The notes under the pieces were generated by a model, which did no database searches, was not told where the DNA came from, and worked only from the letters and a program-made list of their open reading frames with translations. A stretch of 64,000 bases of DNA, from assembly GCF_003206645.1 (NCBI RefSeq), contig NZ_PZJP01000005.1:228836-292835 (forward strand), written 5' to 3'. Of this stretch, positions 46,236-54,934 are shown in pieces. Made by a program: the position numbers and the translations under genes. The DNA is from Salinicola aestuarinus (GTDB taxonomy: Bacteria > Pseudomonadota > Gammaproteobacteria > Pseudomonadales > Halomonadaceae). Position 1 is the first letter of the stretch. Every line of letters starts with the position of its first letter.

Positions 46236-47201
46236 ATGTCGGCGATGGATGACCTGGCGTTCTTTCAGTGTATCGCTCAGGCAGGCAGCCTCACCGGCGC
46301 CGCCCGCGAGCTCGGGCTATCGCTGTCGGCGGTGAGCAAGCGGCTGCAGCAGCTGGAGACGCGGCTGGGGGTTTCCCTGGCGGCGCGGACGACGCGGCGG
46401 CTGGCGCTGACCGCAGAAGGTGAGCACTACCTGCAGCGGGGCGCGCTGATCCTCGACGATCTGGGCGACCTGGAGAACGCGTTGCGCGATCAGGGACGTG
46501 CGCTTTCGGGGCGATTGCGAATCAACGCCACGTTCGGCTTCGGTCGGCGTCACGTCGCACCGCTGATCTCCCGCTTTGCCGACCTCCATCCCCAGCTGGA
46601 GCTGCTGCTGGAGCTGACCAGTTTTCCGGTAGGGCTCGACGCTCAGGGGTTCGACGTCAACATCCGCGTCGGCGAGCCACCGGATGCACGGTGGATCGCG
46701 AAACGCCTGCTCCCCAACCGCCGCGTCCTCTGCGCGGCACCGGCCTACCTCGCGACGGCGCCGCCGCTCGAGCGGCTGGAGGATCTGGTGAATCATGGCT
46801 GTCTGATCGTGCGCGAAAACGATACCGACTATTCGCTGTGGCGGTTCGAGGCGACCGACGACCCCGCCGTCCAGCGCCATGTTCGCGTCGACGGCCGGCT
46901 GGCCAGTAACGACGCCGAGGCGATGACGCGAATGGCGTTGGACGGGCACGGGGTGCTGCTGCGTTCCTGGTGGGATGTTCACGATCATCTGGCCAATGGC
47001 GATCTGGTCAGGCTGCTGCCGCAATGGCAGGGCGTGCGGGCAGACTTCCATCTGCTCTACAGCGAGCGGGCGCGTAACAGTGCCAGGGTGCGTCATTTCG
47101 TCGATTTCATGGCCGCGGAGATGGCCGGGCGGGTGCCCGAACTGCCCGAAACGCCAAACGACAGGCAAAAAAATGCCCACCAGGGGATGGTGGGCAAGTA
47201 A
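46236..47201 (+). CDS. LysR family transcriptional regulator
   Basis: Regulator of 321 residues. The N-terminal helix-turn-helix (SLTGAARELGLSLSAVSKRL) follows MSAMDDLAFF; GGAGAG before 46236 sets the start. The effector domain ends near residue 300. Its last residues QKNAHQGMVGK are encoded by a hairpin that acts as terminator for the opposite strand, so the C-terminus may have been set by that structure. It is divergent from the dehalogenase/tartrate-dehydrogenase pair and probably controls it. Confidence 0.92.
   Translation: MSAMDDLAFFQCIAQAGSLTGAARELGLSLSAVSKRLQQLETRLGVSLAARTTRRLALTAEGEHYLQRGALILDDLGDLENALRDQGRALSGRLRINATFGFGRRHVAPLISRFADLHPQLELLLELTSFPVGLDAQGFDVNIRVGEPPDARWIAKRLLPNRRVLCAAPAYLATAPPLERLEDLVNHGCLIVRENDTDYSLWRFEATDDPAVQRHVRVDGRLASNDAEAMTRMALDGHGVLLRSWWDVHDHLANGDLVRLLPQWQGVRADFHLLYSERARNSARVRHFVDFMAAEMAGRVPELPETPNDRQKNAHQGMVGK
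47167..47196 (-). terminator. Intrinsic terminator (minus strand) inside the lysR 3' end
   Basis: TGCCCACC / GGTGGGCA (47174-47181, 47189-47196) forms a stem with a 7-base loop. Seven A's at 47167-47173 give a T run on the minus strand. It terminates the betaine-type binding-protein transcript yet lies within the last codons of the LysR gene. Confidence 0.85.
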
Positions 47202-47330
47202 GGGATCATTCAAGGGAACACTTACTCAGAGTTGCCCTGCAAAAGTTAGTTCCCAGCGGTTTCAAAAAAATGCCGCTTATTTTGTAACGAAATTTTGCTA
47301 CGCCAACGGCGCCGGCAATCGTCCTTGCCG

Positions 47331-48335
47331 TCAGAGCGAAAGGGCGTCTCGTACCGCCGGCCAGGCGGGGTCGCCGTCGCGGGTCGTCACGCCTTCCAGC
47401 ATCGCTTCGATGCGCGCGGGATGCGATTCGATCCAGGCGCTCGCCACCTCTTCGAATCCGCGACTTTCCTGACCGTACTGCTGAATCATCCAGCTCTGCT
47501 CCTCGGCGGAGAAACTGAACTGGTCGAACAGACTGACCAGATTGGGGTTGGCCTCGGCGTAGTCGCTCGCGATCAGAGTGCGGACGTCGCTTTCGCCATT
47601 GCCTTCACCAAAGAGGTTCTTGTCATCCTCGAGATAGCGCATCGGCAGCTCGAGGTTCATCCAGTGCGGGGTCCAGCCGACCCAGACGATGGGATCCTGG
47701 TTCGTGATCGCGCTCTTCGCGGCGCTCAGCATGCCCACGGTGCTGGTATCCACCAGCGTCCAGTCGCCCAGGCCCCAGGTATCGGCGGTGATCGCCTCGT
47801 TGAGAATCTCGCTGGCCGCCGAGCCGGCGCCAAAGCCGTAGATCTCGCCGTCGAAGGCGTCGCGGTTGGCGTCGAGATCGGCGAATGAGGTGACGCCGTC
47901 TTCATAGACGTAGTCCGGCACTGCCAGCGTCATCTGGGCCCCGGTGACGTTGGTCGCCAGTCGCTGAATGCTGCCGTCGGCCTCGAGCGGTTCGAGCATG
48001 GGATTCTGCGCCGGCAGCCAGGCGCCGAGGAAGAGGTCCACGTCGCCCGTCGTCATTCCCTGGTAGATCACCTGCAGGCCGATCTCGCGAGTCTCGACGG
48101 TGTAGCCCAGCGGTTCGAGCAGCTGGCTGGCGATCTCGGTCTTGACGGTGATCCCCGGCCAGGCCGGCACGCCGAAGACCACCTCGTCGTCCGCCGCGAC
48201 GGCTGGCGAAGCGAACACAAGCCCGGCGCCGAGACCGGCGCCCAGTGCGAGGGCGAGACGAAGGGTCCCGGCGCGGGAGCGTGTCAGCCTGCCGGCCCGT
48301 GTGTGCGCTGTCGTGGAAAGTGCTTGCGATGACAT
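47331..48335 (-). CDS. Glycine betaine/carnitine-type ABC binding protein (ProX/OpuAC family)
   Basis: Periplasmic receptor of 334 residues. A long basic leader ends in LALALGAGLGAGLVFASPAVA, then the mature OpuAC-type domain begins with VVFGVPAWPGITVKTEIASQ. Trp-rich segments such as DPIVWVGWTPHWMNLEL fit the aromatic box that binds quaternary ammonium groups. ATG at 48335 is used; another at 48341 is equally possible. It is downstream of the gamma-butyrobetaine hydroxylase gene. No permease or ATPase follows, so it must work with a transporter encoded elsewhere. Confidence 0.88.
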   Translation of the reverse strand: MSSQALSTTAHTRAGRLTRSRAGTLRLALALGAGLGAGLVFASPAVAADDEVVFGVPAWPGITVKTEIASQLLEPLGYTVETREIGLQVIYQGMTTGDVDLFLGAWLPAQNPMLEPLEADGSIQRLATNVTGAQMTLAVPDYVYEDGVTSFADLDANRDAFDGEIYGFGAGSAASEILNEAITADTWGLGDWTLVDTSTVGMLSAAKSAITNQDPIVWVGWTPHWMNLELPMRYLEDDKNLFGEGNGESDVRTLIASDYAEANPNLVSLFDQFSFSAEEQSWMIQQYGQESRGFEEVASAWIESHPARIEAMLEGVTTRDGDPAWPAVRDALSL

Positions 48336-48416
48336 TGGCATTGTTGTGATTTCCCGTTCCCGTTGTGAATTGTTGTCGACGTGACGTCGTCGTCCGGTGG
48401 CGTCGGCGGGTGACGC

Positions 48417-49664
48417 CTAGCGGGAGAGCACCCGCAGGTGAGACTCCAGCATGTCCCGGTCGAGGTAGAGACCCTGGAGATGGCGCTTGCCGGTGTTGGG
48501 GTCGAAGGCGTTGCGACCGTGCAGGACACGGCGATTGTCGAACGCCACCATCTGGCCCGGCGCCAGGGTCAATTCGACCCGGCGCGCCGGGTCGCGAAGC
48601 TCCTGCCAGAACTCGCGATAGGCCGCATACCACGCCTCGATGACGTCGGCGGGCAAGCTCAGCGTGTCACGAATCCAGTTGTTGAAACGAATCTCCCGCG
48701 GACGACCGTCGGCATCGAGATCGATGATCGGCTCACGAACCGCAATGTCGTGGCCCTCGTCCTGAAAGCGAAAGTCGATCGGCGTTCTGGCGAGAATCTG
48801 GAACGCTTCCGGCGCCCGTAGACGCAGTGCCTCGGCGGCCGCAAAGCCGTCGGTGAAGCTGGATTCTCCCCCCTGGGCCGCATTCTCCAGGCAGTAGAGC
48901 AGCTGGATATCCGGCGGCTGGCGCCAGTTGGGCAGGTCGGTATGCAGCTCCAGCCCGATGGCGGTGTAGGCGGCGTTGTTGGGATTGGGCTTGGACTGCA
49001 CGTCGAAGCGCCCGCCGAAGTTGGTCGAACGCATCGGCCCGATCCGCTCGGCAATGCGCGAAACGGTCTCGAGTTCCCGCGGGCCGTCGTCGAGCAGCGC
49101 CAGACCGTCGCGCAGCACCGCCGTGACCCAGCGGGTGCGCCCGGCATCGGTCTCGGCGAAATCGGCATGCGCCACGTGCTCGGGGCGAAAGCCCTCGCAC
49201 CAGGGCCGCGCCGGCGGCAGCAGCGATTCGAGTTCATGGCCCGGGCGGCGCTGGTGCAGCCAGCCCGCATCGAAGCGCGAGACATGGCCGTCGGCCCAGA
49301 CGAGCGTCAGGCGGTCGGCGGCGACGTCGATCTGCGCCACGGCGTCGCCGCGATCCAGAGACGCCCAGAGAGGATCGTCCATCAGCTTGTAGAGGCGCTC
49401 CCGGGTCATCGGGTGCCGGCACGCGGCGCAAGCGCAGTGATCGCGCAGCCACATCAGCGGAAACTCGCCGGTATCGCCGTTGGCCCAGCGCAGCGAGAGG
49501 CGCCGGCCCTGCGGCTCGGCGGCGATCAGATCGCTGTCCGGTGTGGCCTCACCGCGGCGGTAACGACGCAACTCCGCCATCTCCACAGCGGTATCGTCCG
49601 TGGGTTCGCCGAACGGTCCGTTATCGTGGGCAGGGGCTTTTTCGGGTGCGTCGATCGCTGACAT
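48417..49664 (-). CDS. Gamma-butyrobetaine dioxygenase-like (TauD/TfdA family)
   Basis: Fe(II)/2-oxoglutarate dioxygenase of 415 residues. An N-terminal zinc domain (DUF971-type) has Cys/His ligands in DHCACAACRHP (about 77-84). In the C-terminal barrel the iron ligands are His241 and Asp243 (LHTDLPNW) and His382, with Arg near 384 (VLHGRNAF). Relatives hydroxylate gamma-butyrobetaine to L-carnitine. GGAGGAG precedes the start. The betaine-type receptor gene lies downstream and a LysR gene lies divergently, consistent with quaternary amine metabolism. Confidence 0.9.
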   Translation of the reverse strand: MSAIDAPEKAPAHDNGPFGEPTDDTAVEMAELRRYRRGEATPDSDLIAAEPQGRRLSLRWANGDTGEFPLMWLRDHCACAACRHPMTRERLYKLMDDPLWASLDRGDAVAQIDVAADRLTLVWADGHVSRFDAGWLHQRRPGHELESLLPPARPWCEGFRPEHVAHADFAETDAGRTRWVTAVLRDGLALLDDGPRELETVSRIAERIGPMRSTNFGGRFDVQSKPNPNNAAYTAIGLELHTDLPNWRQPPDIQLLYCLENAAQGGESSFTDGFAAAEALRLRAPEAFQILARTPIDFRFQDEGHDIAVREPIIDLDADGRPREIRFNNWIRDTLSLPADVIEAWYAAYREFWQELRDPARRVELTLAPGQMVAFDNRRVLHGRNAFDPNTGKRHLQGLYLDRDMLESHLRVLSR

Positions 49665-49759
49665 GCAGACTCCTCCGCGATGGCCGTGCCATCCTGATGA
49701 CGAGTGGTTGAATACCCGTTCAGGATGCGCCTGCCTGATTTTCTTCACAAACGATCGAT

Positions 49760-49776
49760 TTGGCCGCTAAGGCCAA
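49760..49776. promoter_or_regulatory. Dyad in the divergent hydroxylase-lysR region
   Basis: TTGGCC-N5-GGCCAA sits in the 210-bp gap between the dioxygenase gene and the LysR gene. It is a 6-bp inverted repeat of LysR-site size and its position is right for a divergent activator site. Binding is inferred. Confidence 0.4.
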
Positions 49777-49874
49777 GCTCAGCTAATGTCTAACTTTTCT
49801 TCACGGTGAAGCGGCGTCCGCGCGCTGCGCCTGCCGTCGCCGCCTTGGCCACCATCCGATGAGGAGTGTCGATC

Positions 49875-50735
49875 ATGAGCCTGCCACCGGTACTGTGGCT
49901 TCAGGCGTTCGAATCCGCCGCGCGAACGCTCAGCTTCACCGAAGCGGGGCGCGAACTCGGCGTCACCCAGTCGGCGATCAGTCAGCGCATTCGACTGCTG
50001 GAAGATCGCGTGGGGCAGCCACTGTTCGCCCGCTATCCACGAAGCCTGGCACTGACGCCGGCGGGGCAGGCGTGGCTGCCGAGCGTGCAGGAGGCGTTCC
50101 GGCGACTCGCCGAGGGCACCGCCGAAGTTTTCGGTCCCAGCCCCGACGCCCCGATCACCCTGCGCGCCACCCCGGCGATGCAGCAGACCTGGCTGGCCCC
50201 GAGACTGCTGCGATTTCAACAGGTGCGCCCGGACATCACACTGCGACTGGTCAGCGCCATCTGGGCGGATGATTTCGGCGTCGAGGGGGCGGATCTGGAA
50301 GTTCGCTACGGTCGCGGGGAGTGGGACGACGTGGTCGCTCACGGTCTCGGCGAGGAGCGACTGTTGCCGGTCTGCAGTGCGGCGATGGCCAGGACACTCA
50401 AGCGCCCCGCGGATCTCGCCGGGCAGACGCTGCTGCACGCCGCCGGGTTCGACGCCGGCTGGCCGCGCTGGCTCGCCGAGGCCGGCGTTGCCGGGCTGGA
50501 GAACCGCTGCCGGGCGATGATCTGCGATACCCACGTCACCACGCTCGCCATGGCCGGTTACGGCGGCGGCGTGGCGCTCTCCCACCGCCGACTGCTGGAG
50601 GCCAGCCGCGATCTGGTCGCGCCGTTCGCCCTCGACATGGGCACCGACGAGGCGTTCTGGCTGGTGCGACCGGCCAATCGCCAGATGCGCGAACCCGCGG
50701 CAGCCCTGTGGGAGTGGCTGGCCAACGACCGATGA
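49875..50735 (+). CDS. LysR family regulator, GcvA-like
   Basis: Regulator of 286 residues. It opens with VLWLQAFESAARTLSFTEAG and the helix-turn-helix RELGVTQSAISQRIRLLEDR, close to the GcvA-like subgroup. GAGGAG lies upstream of the ATG at 49875. It is divergent from the butyrobetaine hydroxylase gene across 210 bp with a 6-bp inverted repeat, so control of that operon is likely. The inducer is unknown; carnitine or its precursor is plausible. Confidence 0.93.
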   Translation: MSLPPVLWLQAFESAARTLSFTEAGRELGVTQSAISQRIRLLEDRVGQPLFARYPRSLALTPAGQAWLPSVQEAFRRLAEGTAEVFGPSPDAPITLRATPAMQQTWLAPRLLRFQQVRPDITLRLVSAIWADDFGVEGADLEVRYGRGEWDDVVAHGLGEERLLPVCSAAMARTLKRPADLAGQTLLHAAGFDAGWPRWLAEAGVAGLENRCRAMICDTHVTTLAMAGYGGGVALSHRRLLEASRDLVAPFALDMGTDEAFWLVRPANRQMREPAAALWEWLANDR

Positions 50736-50840
50736 ATCGAGCAGAGAGCGTGGAAGTTTCGCGGTATCACGGCCGATAGAGGGGGATGCGCTAGGCTGAG
50801 ACCAGAGCGAGTCAAAGAGCGAACGACAGGAGATCACGCC

Positions 50841-51305
50841 ATGACCCACGCGACGAACCGAGGCATCACCCGTGTCGCGGCCCGGTATCTGCCGGCCGGC
50901 CGCGCCGTGCTGGCGGCGCTCGTGCTAGCGCTGGCGGGGGCCTCGGTTGCCACCCCCGCGCTCGCCGACCGCGTGTTCGTGGTCGACCCGCAGAGCGGCA
51001 AGCGCCACTATCTGCCGGATCATAACGGCGACGGTCGCGCCGACTACGTGCCGCGGCATCTGGAGCTCAACGTCAATCCGGGGCTGGTGCAGCGCGAGTA
51101 CCGAGAGCGCGACCGTGAGCGCTCCAGCGGCGGCACCATCTGCCACGGCGACGATGGCGGCACGACCGTCTCGACGGCGAAACGCGCCTGCGATCCCGGT
51201 GCGCCCGCCGGCGATGCCATCCGCTCCCGGTCGCGCTCGACCACCTCCACCACCACCGGCGGCGCAACGCAGCCCTCGCGCAGTTCCAACACCCAGCTCG
51301 ATTGA
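50841..51305 (+). CDS. Small secreted protein with a DxNxDGxxD calcium-type motif
   Basis: No family recognised. The 154-residue product has a signal peptide (AVLAALVLALAGASVATPALA) and a mature start RVFVVDPQSGKRHYLPDHNG. DHNGDGRADYV matches the DxNxDGxxD spacing of EF-hand-like/dockerin calcium loops. A charged, low-complexity Arg/Ser/Thr-rich C-terminus follows, with two cysteines. AGGAGA precedes the start. Its low-complexity tail makes a structured enzyme unlikely. Confidence 0.65.
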   Translation: MTHATNRGITRVAARYLPAGRAVLAALVLALAGASVATPALADRVFVVDPQSGKRHYLPDHNGDGRADYVPRHLELNVNPGLVQREYRERDRERSSGGTICHGDDGGTTVSTAKRACDPGAPAGDAIRSRSRSTTSTTTGGATQPSRSSNTQLD

Positions 51306-51318
51306 CACCTCGGCCGGC

Positions 51319-52335
51319 TCAGGCCGCCCGGGCGAAGTACTCGCGCATCGCCTCGATCACCTGCTCGATCTGCGCCTCGGACACATCGCGGTGGGTGACG
51401 AACCGGGGGGCGTAGAGCGCCCCCACCAGGATCTCCCGCTCGCGCAGCCAGGCGTGAAGATGCGCCGGGTCGAGACCTTCACGCGCGAACCGCACGAACA
51501 CCATGTTGGTCGCCCGGCGCGTCACCGTGATGCCGTCGATCCCATCCAGCCCCTCGGCCAGTCGCGCCGCCTTGGCGTGGTCCTGCGTCAGTGTAGGGAG
51601 GTGGTGCTCGAGGGCGTACTCGCACGCCGCGGCAAGCATCCCCACCTGGCGCATGCCGCCGCCGACCACCTTGCGCCAGCGTCGCGCGGTGTCGATGAAC
51701 GCCTCAGGCCCCACCAGTACCGTGCCCGCCGGCGCCCCCAACCCCTTGGAACAGCAGATCGAGACCGTATCGAACGGCGCGCAGAGCGAGGCCAGGCTCG
51801 CGCCACTGGCGGCTGCGGCATTGCCGAGTCGCGCGCCGTCGAGGTGTGTCGCCAGTCCGTGGCGACGGGCCAGCGCCGTCGCCTCGGCCACGTAGTCGGC
51901 GTCCAGCACCTCACCGTGGAAGGTGTTCTCCAGCGCCAGCAGCCGGGTGCGGGCGAAGTGCGGGTCGATCGGTTTGACCGCCGCCTCGATCTTCTCGAGC
52001 GGCAGGCGGCCGTCGGCCTCGTTGTCGATCGGTTGGGGCTGGATACCCCCGAGCACCGCCGCGCCGCCGCCTTCCATGCGGTAGGTGTGCGCCTGCTGGC
52101 CGACGATGTATTCATCGCCGCGCTGGCAGTGGCTGATCAGTGCCACCAGATTGCTCTGCGTGCCGGTGGGGAAGAACAGCGCCGCCGCCTTGCCGGTGCG
52201 CTCAGCAACGTATTGCTGCAGGCGGATGACGCTCGGGTCGTCGCCCCAGACATCGTCACCCAGCGGGGCATCGCCCATCACGCGCTGCATCTCGGCGCTG
52301 GGGCGGGTCACGGTGTCACTGCGTAGATCGATCAT
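51319..52335 (-). CDS. ltaE: Low-specificity L-threonine aldolase
   Basis: PLP enzyme of 338 residues splitting threonine or allo-threonine to glycine and acetaldehyde. Family marks are MIDLRSDTVTRPSAEM, DDVWGDDPSVIRLQ, HLDGARLGNAA and the PLP lysine in ICCSKGLGAPAGTVL. GAAGG precedes the ATG at 52335. It ends 13 bp from the secreted-protein stop in convergent orientation. Start choice follows the conserved N-terminus; codons before it are not conserved. Confidence 0.95.
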   Translation of the reverse strand: MIDLRSDTVTRPSAEMQRVMGDAPLGDDVWGDDPSVIRLQQYVAERTGKAAALFFPTGTQSNLVALISHCQRGDEYIVGQQAHTYRMEGGGAAVLGGIQPQPIDNEADGRLPLEKIEAAVKPIDPHFARTRLLALENTFHGEVLDADYVAEATALARRHGLATHLDGARLGNAAAASGASLASLCAPFDTVSICCSKGLGAPAGTVLVGPEAFIDTARRWRKVVGGGMRQVGMLAAACEYALEHHLPTLTQDHAKAARLAEGLDGIDGITVTRRATNMVFVRFAREGLDPAHLHAWLREREILVGALYAPRFVTHRDVSEAQIEQVIEAMREYFARAA

Positions 52336-52414
52336 GATAGAACCTTCAAGAGTGTTAAGGACGTCGCTCGACACGCCGATTATTCAGCGTTCGGCGGGCT
52401 GTGGCGGGGAGAGC

Positions 52415-53278
52415 TCAGGGGGGCGGTGACGCGGCAGGGCACGCCATCAGCAGTGGCCCGCCGGCGAGCGCTTGCTGCAAGCGCGTGGCGAGAATCTCGA
52501 CGATGGCATCGTTTTCGCCCACCAGCCGTGTCGGTTCGACGGTGAGCCCGGGGCTGTTCGCCATCGCCTGGGTGCAGATCTCGGCGATATCGCCGCCAAC
52601 ACCTGCGTGGCGGCCCGGGGAGAGAAACAGCATCGAGAGAATCACGTGGCTCTTAGCCAGCGCGGGGGAGGCCAGCAGGCCTTCGAGCAGCGGTTCGTTG
52701 AAGCGGTATGCCTCGCCGTCGCGGCGCTCCATCGAGGCGAAGGTCACGCAGTCGGCCTCATCGGCGAGCAGCGCGCTCAACTGCCCGGCGAGATAGTTGC
52801 GCACCGCCGTCACCTCGGGGATCGGGCTGCCGTGGTCCACCAGCACGACCTTCGGTCGCGTCTGGCCGGTGATGCGCTCGCGCACGTTCTGGGCCAGTAG
52901 CTTTGCCAGGCGCAGGTCCGGCGGCAGGCGTGTGTCGACCAGCGGCGGGGCGACCTGGATCGAAAGCTGCGGGTAGCTGGCCTGAACCTCGGCCAGACGC
53001 TCCGGCAGGTAGCGGGTCAGCGCCTGGCTCGGGCCGAAGAAGAACGGCAGGATCACCAGCTCGGTCATGCCCGCGGCGGCGTAGCGCTCCGCCAGCGGTC
53101 CCACCGAAACGGCTTTCTGGCCGTCCAGTTGCTCCGGCGGAATCTTGAACGAGTGCAGCAGCGAGGCGGCCTCGATCGTCTCGCCGCTGGCCTGGCTCAA
53201 GGCCTCGGCGAGCCGACGCAGGTTGCGCGTTGCGGCAGGGCGCAGAGAGCCGTTGTCGACGAGCAGAATCTTTCGCAT
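52415..53278 (-). CDS. CbiX/sirohydrochlorin-chelatase-like protein
   Basis: Protein of 287 residues with two CbiX-type halves: KILLVDNGSLRPAATR at the start and KVVLVDHGSPIPEVTAVRN near residue 140, followed by LSMLFLSPGRHAGVGGDI. The second half keeps the His of the chelatase motif, the first has Asn instead, so one active site may be altered. Relatives insert cobalt or iron into sirohydrochlorin. No other tetrapyrrole gene is nearby. GAGGT lies before the start. Confidence 0.82.
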   Translation of the reverse strand: MRKILLVDNGSLRPAATRNLRRLAEALSQASGETIEAASLLHSFKIPPEQLDGQKAVSVGPLAERYAAAGMTELVILPFFFGPSQALTRYLPERLAEVQASYPQLSIQVAPPLVDTRLPPDLRLAKLLAQNVRERITGQTRPKVVLVDHGSPIPEVTAVRNYLAGQLSALLADEADCVTFASMERRDGEAYRFNEPLLEGLLASPALAKSHVILSMLFLSPGRHAGVGGDIAEICTQAMANSPGLTVEPTRLVGENDAIVEILATRLQQALAGGPLLMACPAASPPP

Positions 53279-53509
53279 GGGACCTCGCAGTGGGCGCGGC
53301 AGGGGCATAGGGAGAGGGCGCGCGGATAAGAACCCTGTTCGATGCTTTGCCAAAGCACGAACCCAACGCCGCCCAGCATACCCGAGCGCGAGCGGCCGGC
53401 AGAACCGACGCGCCGGGCCGGCGGATGCAGACTGTCGGTTTGTTCCCGTCGAACGGTTGTCGCATCATGCCGACTCTATCCGGTAGCGAACGAACGACGG
53501 GAGCTTGGC

Positions 53510-53806
53510 ATGACACAGTACGCCGTGGTGGCTTACGACTATACCGATGACGACGCCCTCCAGCGCCGGCTCGACCAGCGCGAGGCGCATCTGGAAGGGA
53601 TCCGCGCGCTGGCAAGCGAAGGGAAGTTTCTCAGCGGCGGCGCCATTCTCGACGGCGAGGGCCGGATGATCGGCTCCAACGCCCACTTCTGCTTTGACGA
53701 CCAGGTAGAGCTGGAGAACTGGCTCGAGACCGAGCCCTACATGACGGGTCTCGTCTGGGAACACGTCGAAATCCGCGAAGTGAAACTGTTCGATCCGACG
53801 GCCTGA
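53510..53806 (+). CDS. YciI-like family protein
   Basis: Small protein of 98 residues with the YCII fold: QYAVVAYDYTDDDALQRRLD, REAHLEGIRALASEGKFLSG and a late EPYMTGLVWEHVEIREVKLF. The conserved His of this family is in REAHLEGI. GGGAGC lies upstream. It is divergent from the CbiX-like gene. The next gene starts 5 bp after its stop, so the two are co-transcribed. Enzymatic function is unproven for most members. Confidence 0.88.
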   Translation: MTQYAVVAYDYTDDDALQRRLDQREAHLEGIRALASEGKFLSGGAILDGEGRMIGSNAHFCFDDQVELENWLETEPYMTGLVWEHVEIREVKLFDPTA

Positions 53807-53811
53807 GCCCG

Positions 53812-54156
53812 ATGACCCTCGATCCCGCACTACCGCCTCGCGTCCGCCACATTCTCGAGACTGCCCCTCGCGAGGCGCTGCCGATCACCTATCAACAGCT
53901 CGCTGAGGCGTTGGGCCTGCAGCCGCCGCGCACCATCCAGCGCGTCGCCCAGGCGCTGGAAACCCTGATGCGTGAAGACGCCGAGCAGAACCGTGCCTTC
54001 ATCGCCGCGCTGGTCGTCAGCCGCCGCGGGGAAGGGCTCCCAGCGCAGGGCTTTTTCGACCTTGCAGCGGAATTGGGGCGATTTCCTGCCGACCCGGCGC
54101 TTCAGGCTGAGGCGTGGCGGGATGAGTTTGAGCGGGTGTTGGCCGTTATCAGTTAG
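53812..54156 (+). CDS. Conserved hypothetical protein, winged-helix-like
   Basis: Protein of 114 residues, not assigned to a named family. Residues about 20-60 (REALPITYQQLAEALGLQPP, then RTIQRVAQALETLMREDAEQ) resemble a helix-turn-helix, after which comes a short helical region. It follows the YciI gene by 5 bp in the same operon. It is the last chromosomal gene before the cassette array, whose first attC begins 84 bp beyond its stop. Confidence 0.7.
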   Translation: MTLDPALPPRVRHILETAPREALPITYQQLAEALGLQPPRTIQRVAQALETLMREDAEQNRAFIAALVVSRRGEGLPAQGFFDLAAELGRFPADPALQAEAWRDEFERVLAVIS

Positions 54157-54239
54157 GTGTCCTTGGATAGCTCTATGGTAAGCGAAATAGTCATTTATCA
54201 AATCCGGCCTCGGCCCAGAGCGGACTTTGAGTAGTGTCG

Positions 54240-54362
54240 ATATAACGCCCTGTTAAGGTGTGAGCAACGCAATACCCATGCCGCCGCATACCACCTTAAT
54301 CACCAAATTCAACGCGTAGTAGAAATGCCATGCGTTGCGAAACACTCTTAAACAGTTTGCTA
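54240..54362 (-). repeat. attC site 1, long VCR-like
   Basis: About 120 bp, longer than the others. On the minus strand it starts TAGCAAACTG at the GNAT stop codon, holds CAACGCATGGCATTT, and ends AGGGCGTTATAT. That plan and the GCATGGCATTT block recall Vibrio cholerae VCR sites. Confidence 0.85.
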
Positions 54363-54845
54363 GGTATTTGCCAAAGTACTGATTTTATTATTTAATTCCC
54401 AGTACTCTAATGACTCGGCATCACTATCCACAACAATATTTTTATAAATAAATCCATTTTTTTGAACAACGTTAATCGACGCAAAGTTCTCAGAAGAGAT
54501 TGATGCAAAGACAACTTCGACCAAACCAGATTCAAAAGCAATTTGGCAAAGTTTGTTAACTGCTAAAGTTGCAATGCCTTTACCTTGATGACCAAAAGCT
54601 ACGTTGTAGCCGATTTCAACTCGGCCGTCGTTCGGTGGATTCTTGAAACCACAACTGCCAATTAACTGGTCATTTGACTTCATAAAGTATGGTAAAGACC
54701 AAGCTTCACGTATCGAGTCACGATAATGATTAAGAGAGCGCTCTAAAACATGATTTGGAGGCACTTCATCGATCATATACTTGAGATCTGATCGACCATC
54801 ACGCAACATTTTTAGCTCATTTTTATTTAGCTGAATGAGCTCCAT
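54360..54845 (-). CDS. GNAT acetyltransferase (RimJ/RimL type), cassette gene
   Basis: Acetyltransferase of 161 residues. The acetyl-CoA loop is in GYNVAFGHQGKGIATLAVNK, and the C-terminus NFASINVVQKNGFIYKN is the usual RimL-type ending. AAGGA lies before the ATG at 54845. Its stop lies in the attC 1 core, typical of a cassette. GC content is low, unlike the flanking chromosome. The target is unknown; RimJ/RimL-like cassette proteins may modify small molecules or proteins. Confidence 0.88.
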   Translation of the reverse strand: MELIQLNKNELKMLRDGRSDLKYMIDEVPPNHVLERSLNHYRDSIREAWSLPYFMKSNDQLIGSCGFKNPPNDGRVEIGYNVAFGHQGKGIATLAVNKLCQIAFESGLVEVVFASISSENFASINVVQKNGFIYKNIVVDSDAESLEYWELNNKISTLANT

Positions 54846-54856
54846 AATTTCCTTAT

Positions 54857-54934
54857 GCCTAACGCATAGCAAAGCGGCGGCACGTCAGGGACGTCCGGCG
54901 GCCGTAGGCCGCGAACTGCTGCGAATTGTTAGGA
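54857..54934 (-). repeat. attC site 2
   Basis: 78 bp. On the minus strand it runs from TCCTAACAATTCGCAGC, overlapping the stop of the HEPN-like gene, to TATGCGTTAGGC. The long inverted GGCCGCCGG...CCGCCGC middle gives a folded site. Confidence 0.88.
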
